A DNA stretch of 9,176 nucleotides from Bacteroidota bacterium (lineage in GTDB: Bacteria; Bacteroidota; Rhodothermia; Rhodothermales; UBA10348): assembly GCA_022571135.1 (NCBI GenBank), contig JACZYK010000083.1, forward strand, positions 1 to 9,176. Direction: 5' to 3'. The notes beneath the pieces were generated by a model. It had not been told where the DNA came from and ran no database searches. It worked only from the letters and a program-made list of their open reading frames with translations. The position numbers and the translations under genes were made by a program. Position 1 is the first letter of the stretch. Every line of letters starts with the position of its first letter. Below are positions 8,113-9,176 of the stretch, one piece after another.

Positions 8113-8286
8113 GCGGGGGACGTTGGAATCAAGACTGCTTACCGTATCGCTTCCGCCGTTACTGTCACATCCGGGGGCAAGCCACAATGTGATTGCTACC
8201 AGGGCATTGAGGAAACGCAACGCTTGGACGCTCCTCGTTTTCCGGGCATGCTTCACAGTGAGAACCGCATGGCGTTCAGCGTACAT
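8113..8286 (-). pseudogene. Lipoprotein signal leader of the GH114 gene, in a shifted frame
   Basis: The frame starting at the ATG 8284-8286 encodes a basic N-terminus (KHARKTRS), a hydrophobic stretch (LRFLNALVAITLWLA) and a lipobox-like L-A-P-G-C, then a Ser/Gly/Asp-rich linker (DSNGGSDTVSSLDSNVP). This is what usually precedes a GH114 domain in surface lipoproteins. The frame meets the C5 tract at 8115-8119 and, as sequenced, reads on out of frame to a stop at 8044. A single added C would join it to PLTQGNWYRPN and the catalytic domain. The proline at -2 of the lipobox is not ideal. A GTG at codon 11 is an alternative start. The gene may be truly broken, mis-sequenced in a homopolymer, or rescued by slippage. 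Confidence 0.65.
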
Positions 8287-8513
8287 ATATACCCCCCCAT
8301 GTTCACCCTGAATTCTCGAATCAAAAAAACAAAGAAAACGAAGTTGAAGAACCTGTCAGCGAGCCCACTCCGGTGAAAAGATTTGTTGGCTGGAGCCGAG
8401 ACTAACCACAATAAATCAACGAACACGGAACGAAAAATTATTTTCCCCCAAGGTATCCCCCTACAATCCGCATCGGCGGCATTCTTCTCTCGGATATAAG
8501 CCCCCCATGGCAT
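8287..8513. other. Noncoding region rich in C/G homopolymers
   Basis: No convincing gene is seen on either strand. The plus strand carries C-runs at 8292-8298 (seven), 8445-8449 (five), 8457-8461 (five) and 8501-8506 (six). Two of these, at about 8286-8300 and 8494-8508, sit in a repeated context: an ATATA-type sequence, then C-run, then ATG. The minus-strand promoter and ribosome binding site of the GH114 lipoprotein should lie here, and the G7 tract just upstream of its ATG may act as a crude ribosome binding site. I could not pick a promoter with confidence. Confidence 0.4.
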
Positions 8514-8690
8514 TCAAGAAAGCGTACTTTGAAAACATGAAAAACAACGAGCCTTAAACGGTCCGTTAAAGCGGGTCAACTCCTCTACTGTCCGGTCGAG
8601 CTTCGTGTCCTCGGCTTTGTAAACGGTCCCCATGCCGCCACGGCCTAGTTCTTCGAGGATCCTGTAATGGGATAGCGTTTTACCAACCAT
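8514..8690 (-). pseudogene. N-terminal remnant of a Ser/Thr protein kinase
   Basis: From the ATG at 8688-8690 the first 35 codons read as the start of a PknB-type kinase: MVGKTLSHYRILEELGRGG, then MGTVYKAEDTKLDRTV. This includes the glycine-rich nucleotide-binding loop GRGGMG. In intact relatives the next residues are about ALKFL, which supply the catalytic lysine. Here the frame instead reads EELTRFNGPFKARCF and stops after 23 unrelated residues at 8514. No catalytic loop (HRDLKP) or activation segment (DFG) is seen downstream, so nearly the whole kinase is lost at about 8586. AGGA lies a few bases upstream of the ATG, and an in-frame ATG also exists at 8732. Such kinases normally run several hundred residues and often carry TPR or beta-propeller repeats. 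The remnant cannot phosphorylate anything. Confidence 0.75.
8553..8571. repeat. 19-bp near-perfect palindrome beside the kinase break
   Basis: The sequence CTTAAACGG-T-CCGTTAAAG has nine-base arms around a single central base, with one mismatched pair (8556/8568). It lies about 15 bases beyond the point at which kinase similarity is lost. It may be an operator-like site, a recombination footprint or chance. Confidence 0.4.
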
Positions 8691-8956
8691 GGAACCGTCC
8701 TGGTTCTGAGTAGTGGGGACGATAGACCGCAAAAAGAAGGTCGCTCGCTTGGGCCATTATCGCGAGAAATGAACCCCCGCCAGCTCTATGCTTCGAAATG
8801 TCTTGCTTTTGTGGGACAGCACAGTTCCCTAAGCGACTTCACGTGTCCAGACAAGACGGCGAAGAGTTCCTTTGTCTTCTTTACTCGAGCGTCCTCAAGA
8901 GAACCCAACTCATCCGGAGGGTCGCACGGATTCATGCGCTTAAAAACAGAGCTGGA
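8691..8956. other. Gene-poor gap between kinase remnant and transporter
   Basis: I see no convincing gene in these 266 bases. Short open frames exist on both strands but show no recognisable motifs. On the minus strand the segment must contain the 3' end of the transporter transcript and the leader of the former kinase gene. No clear Rho-independent terminator follows the transporter stop. The sequence may be decayed coding DNA. Confidence 0.4.
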
Positions 8957-9176
8957 TTATTTCTTTTCAGTACTACCACTCATCAGGACCGATAACGGTC
9001 GGAGCGGCTCCAGATGCTCCAGGATGATCTTCACGGTCGCGGTCAGTGGGACAGCCAGCATCATTCCCAGGATCCCCCACAGCCATCCCCAGAAAATGAG
9101 CGAGACAAGGATAAGGAGTGGGCTGAGATCCAGACTGAAGGCCATTATGCGCGGCTCTATTACATTGCCCATCAGC
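8957..9176 (-). CDS. AI-2E family transporter, C-terminal fragment (runs off the window)
   Basis: The last 72 or so codons of a multi-spanning inner-membrane protein of the AI-2E transporter/PerM family (Pfam PF01594) are visible. The fragment contains the family signature GNVIEPRIM, followed by a hydrophobic segment (LSPLLILVSLIFWGWLWG), then GILGMMLAVPLTATVKIILEHL and a short charged cytoplasmic tail ending STEKK. The frame is open through the right edge, so the ATG at 9170-9172 is internal and the N-terminal part lies outside. Members are related to exporters of autoinducer-2 or to sodium-proton antiporters; the substrate cannot be inferred here. The TAA stop is at 8957-8959. Confidence 0.88.
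   Translation of the reverse strand, partial: LMGNVIEPRIMAFSLDLSPLLILVSLIFWGWLWGILGMMLAVPLTATVKIILEHLEPLRPLSVLMSGSTEKK

Noticed and set aside
8445..8461. Possible G-quadruplex from clustered G-runs on the minus strand
   Set aside because: Only two G5 runs are close together; the others are about 40 and 150 bp away, so a compact quadruplex is not supported.
8468..8479. CCGC-ATCG-GCGG mini hairpin as a terminator
   Set aside because: The stem is only four pairs and no T-run follows on either strand.
8253..8513. 86-codon minus-strand open frame between the GH114 leader and the kinase remnant
   Set aside because: No recognisable motif or ribosome binding site, and it overlaps the lipoprotein leader in another frame; it looks like chance.
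8798..8995. 65-codon plus-strand open frame in the gap before the transporter
   Set aside because: No motif or start signal, low-complexity composition, and it runs into the transporter gene on the opposite strand.

Overview
The window reads as chromosomal DNA from a Gram-negative bacterium, most likely of the Bacteroidota/Rhodothermota/Balneolota group. Three observations point there. A tandem set of SurA/PpiC-type foldases, two of them lipoproteins, runs into a MoxR ATPase, a layout I associate with that group. Most starts lack a Shine-Dalgarno sequence and sit in AT-rich leaders. A kinase remnant begins with the N-terminus typical of the large Ser/Thr kinases abundant in those phyla. This placement is inference from protein style, not from a marker gene.

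Layout. Positions 150-7275 carry five plus-strand genes. Three are cell-envelope foldases: a large two-parvulin-domain lipoprotein (150-2228), a smaller SurA_N-type lipoprotein with a degenerate catalytic region (2509-3384), and a SurA-like periplasmic chaperone with two parvulin domains (3512-4879). They are followed by a MoxR-type AAA+ ATPase (4922-5911) and a complete formimidoylglutamate deiminase, HutF (5947-7275). A structured 280-bp gap lies between the first two genes. The last three genes are separated by only 42 and 35 bp and may be co-transcribed.

The right end is on the minus strand and looks eroded. A GH114 (polygalactosaminidase-type) lipoprotein gene (7373-8286) is convergent with hutF. 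Its lipoprotein leader is separated from its catalytic domain by a one-base frameshift in a C5 tract. Next come about 230 bp of noncoding DNA rich in C/G homopolymers and a remnant of a Ser/Thr kinase gene (8514-8690) that stops resembling a kinase just before the catalytic lysine. After a further 266 bp without a gene comes the C-terminus of an AI-2E family transporter, which runs off the right edge (8957-9176).

How the genes fit together. The three foldases plausibly cooperate in escorting and folding outer-membrane and periplasmic proteins. MoxR ATPases act as chaperones with von Willebrand-type partners, but no partner is encoded here. HutF belongs to the five-step histidine degradation route, and no other hut gene is visible. 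I found no CRISPR array, prophage, transposase, tRNA or rRNA. I do not see an undescribed multi-gene system. The points most worth a second look are the homopolymer frameshift in the GH114 lipoprotein, the truncated kinase, and the repeat-rich gap at 2229-2508.
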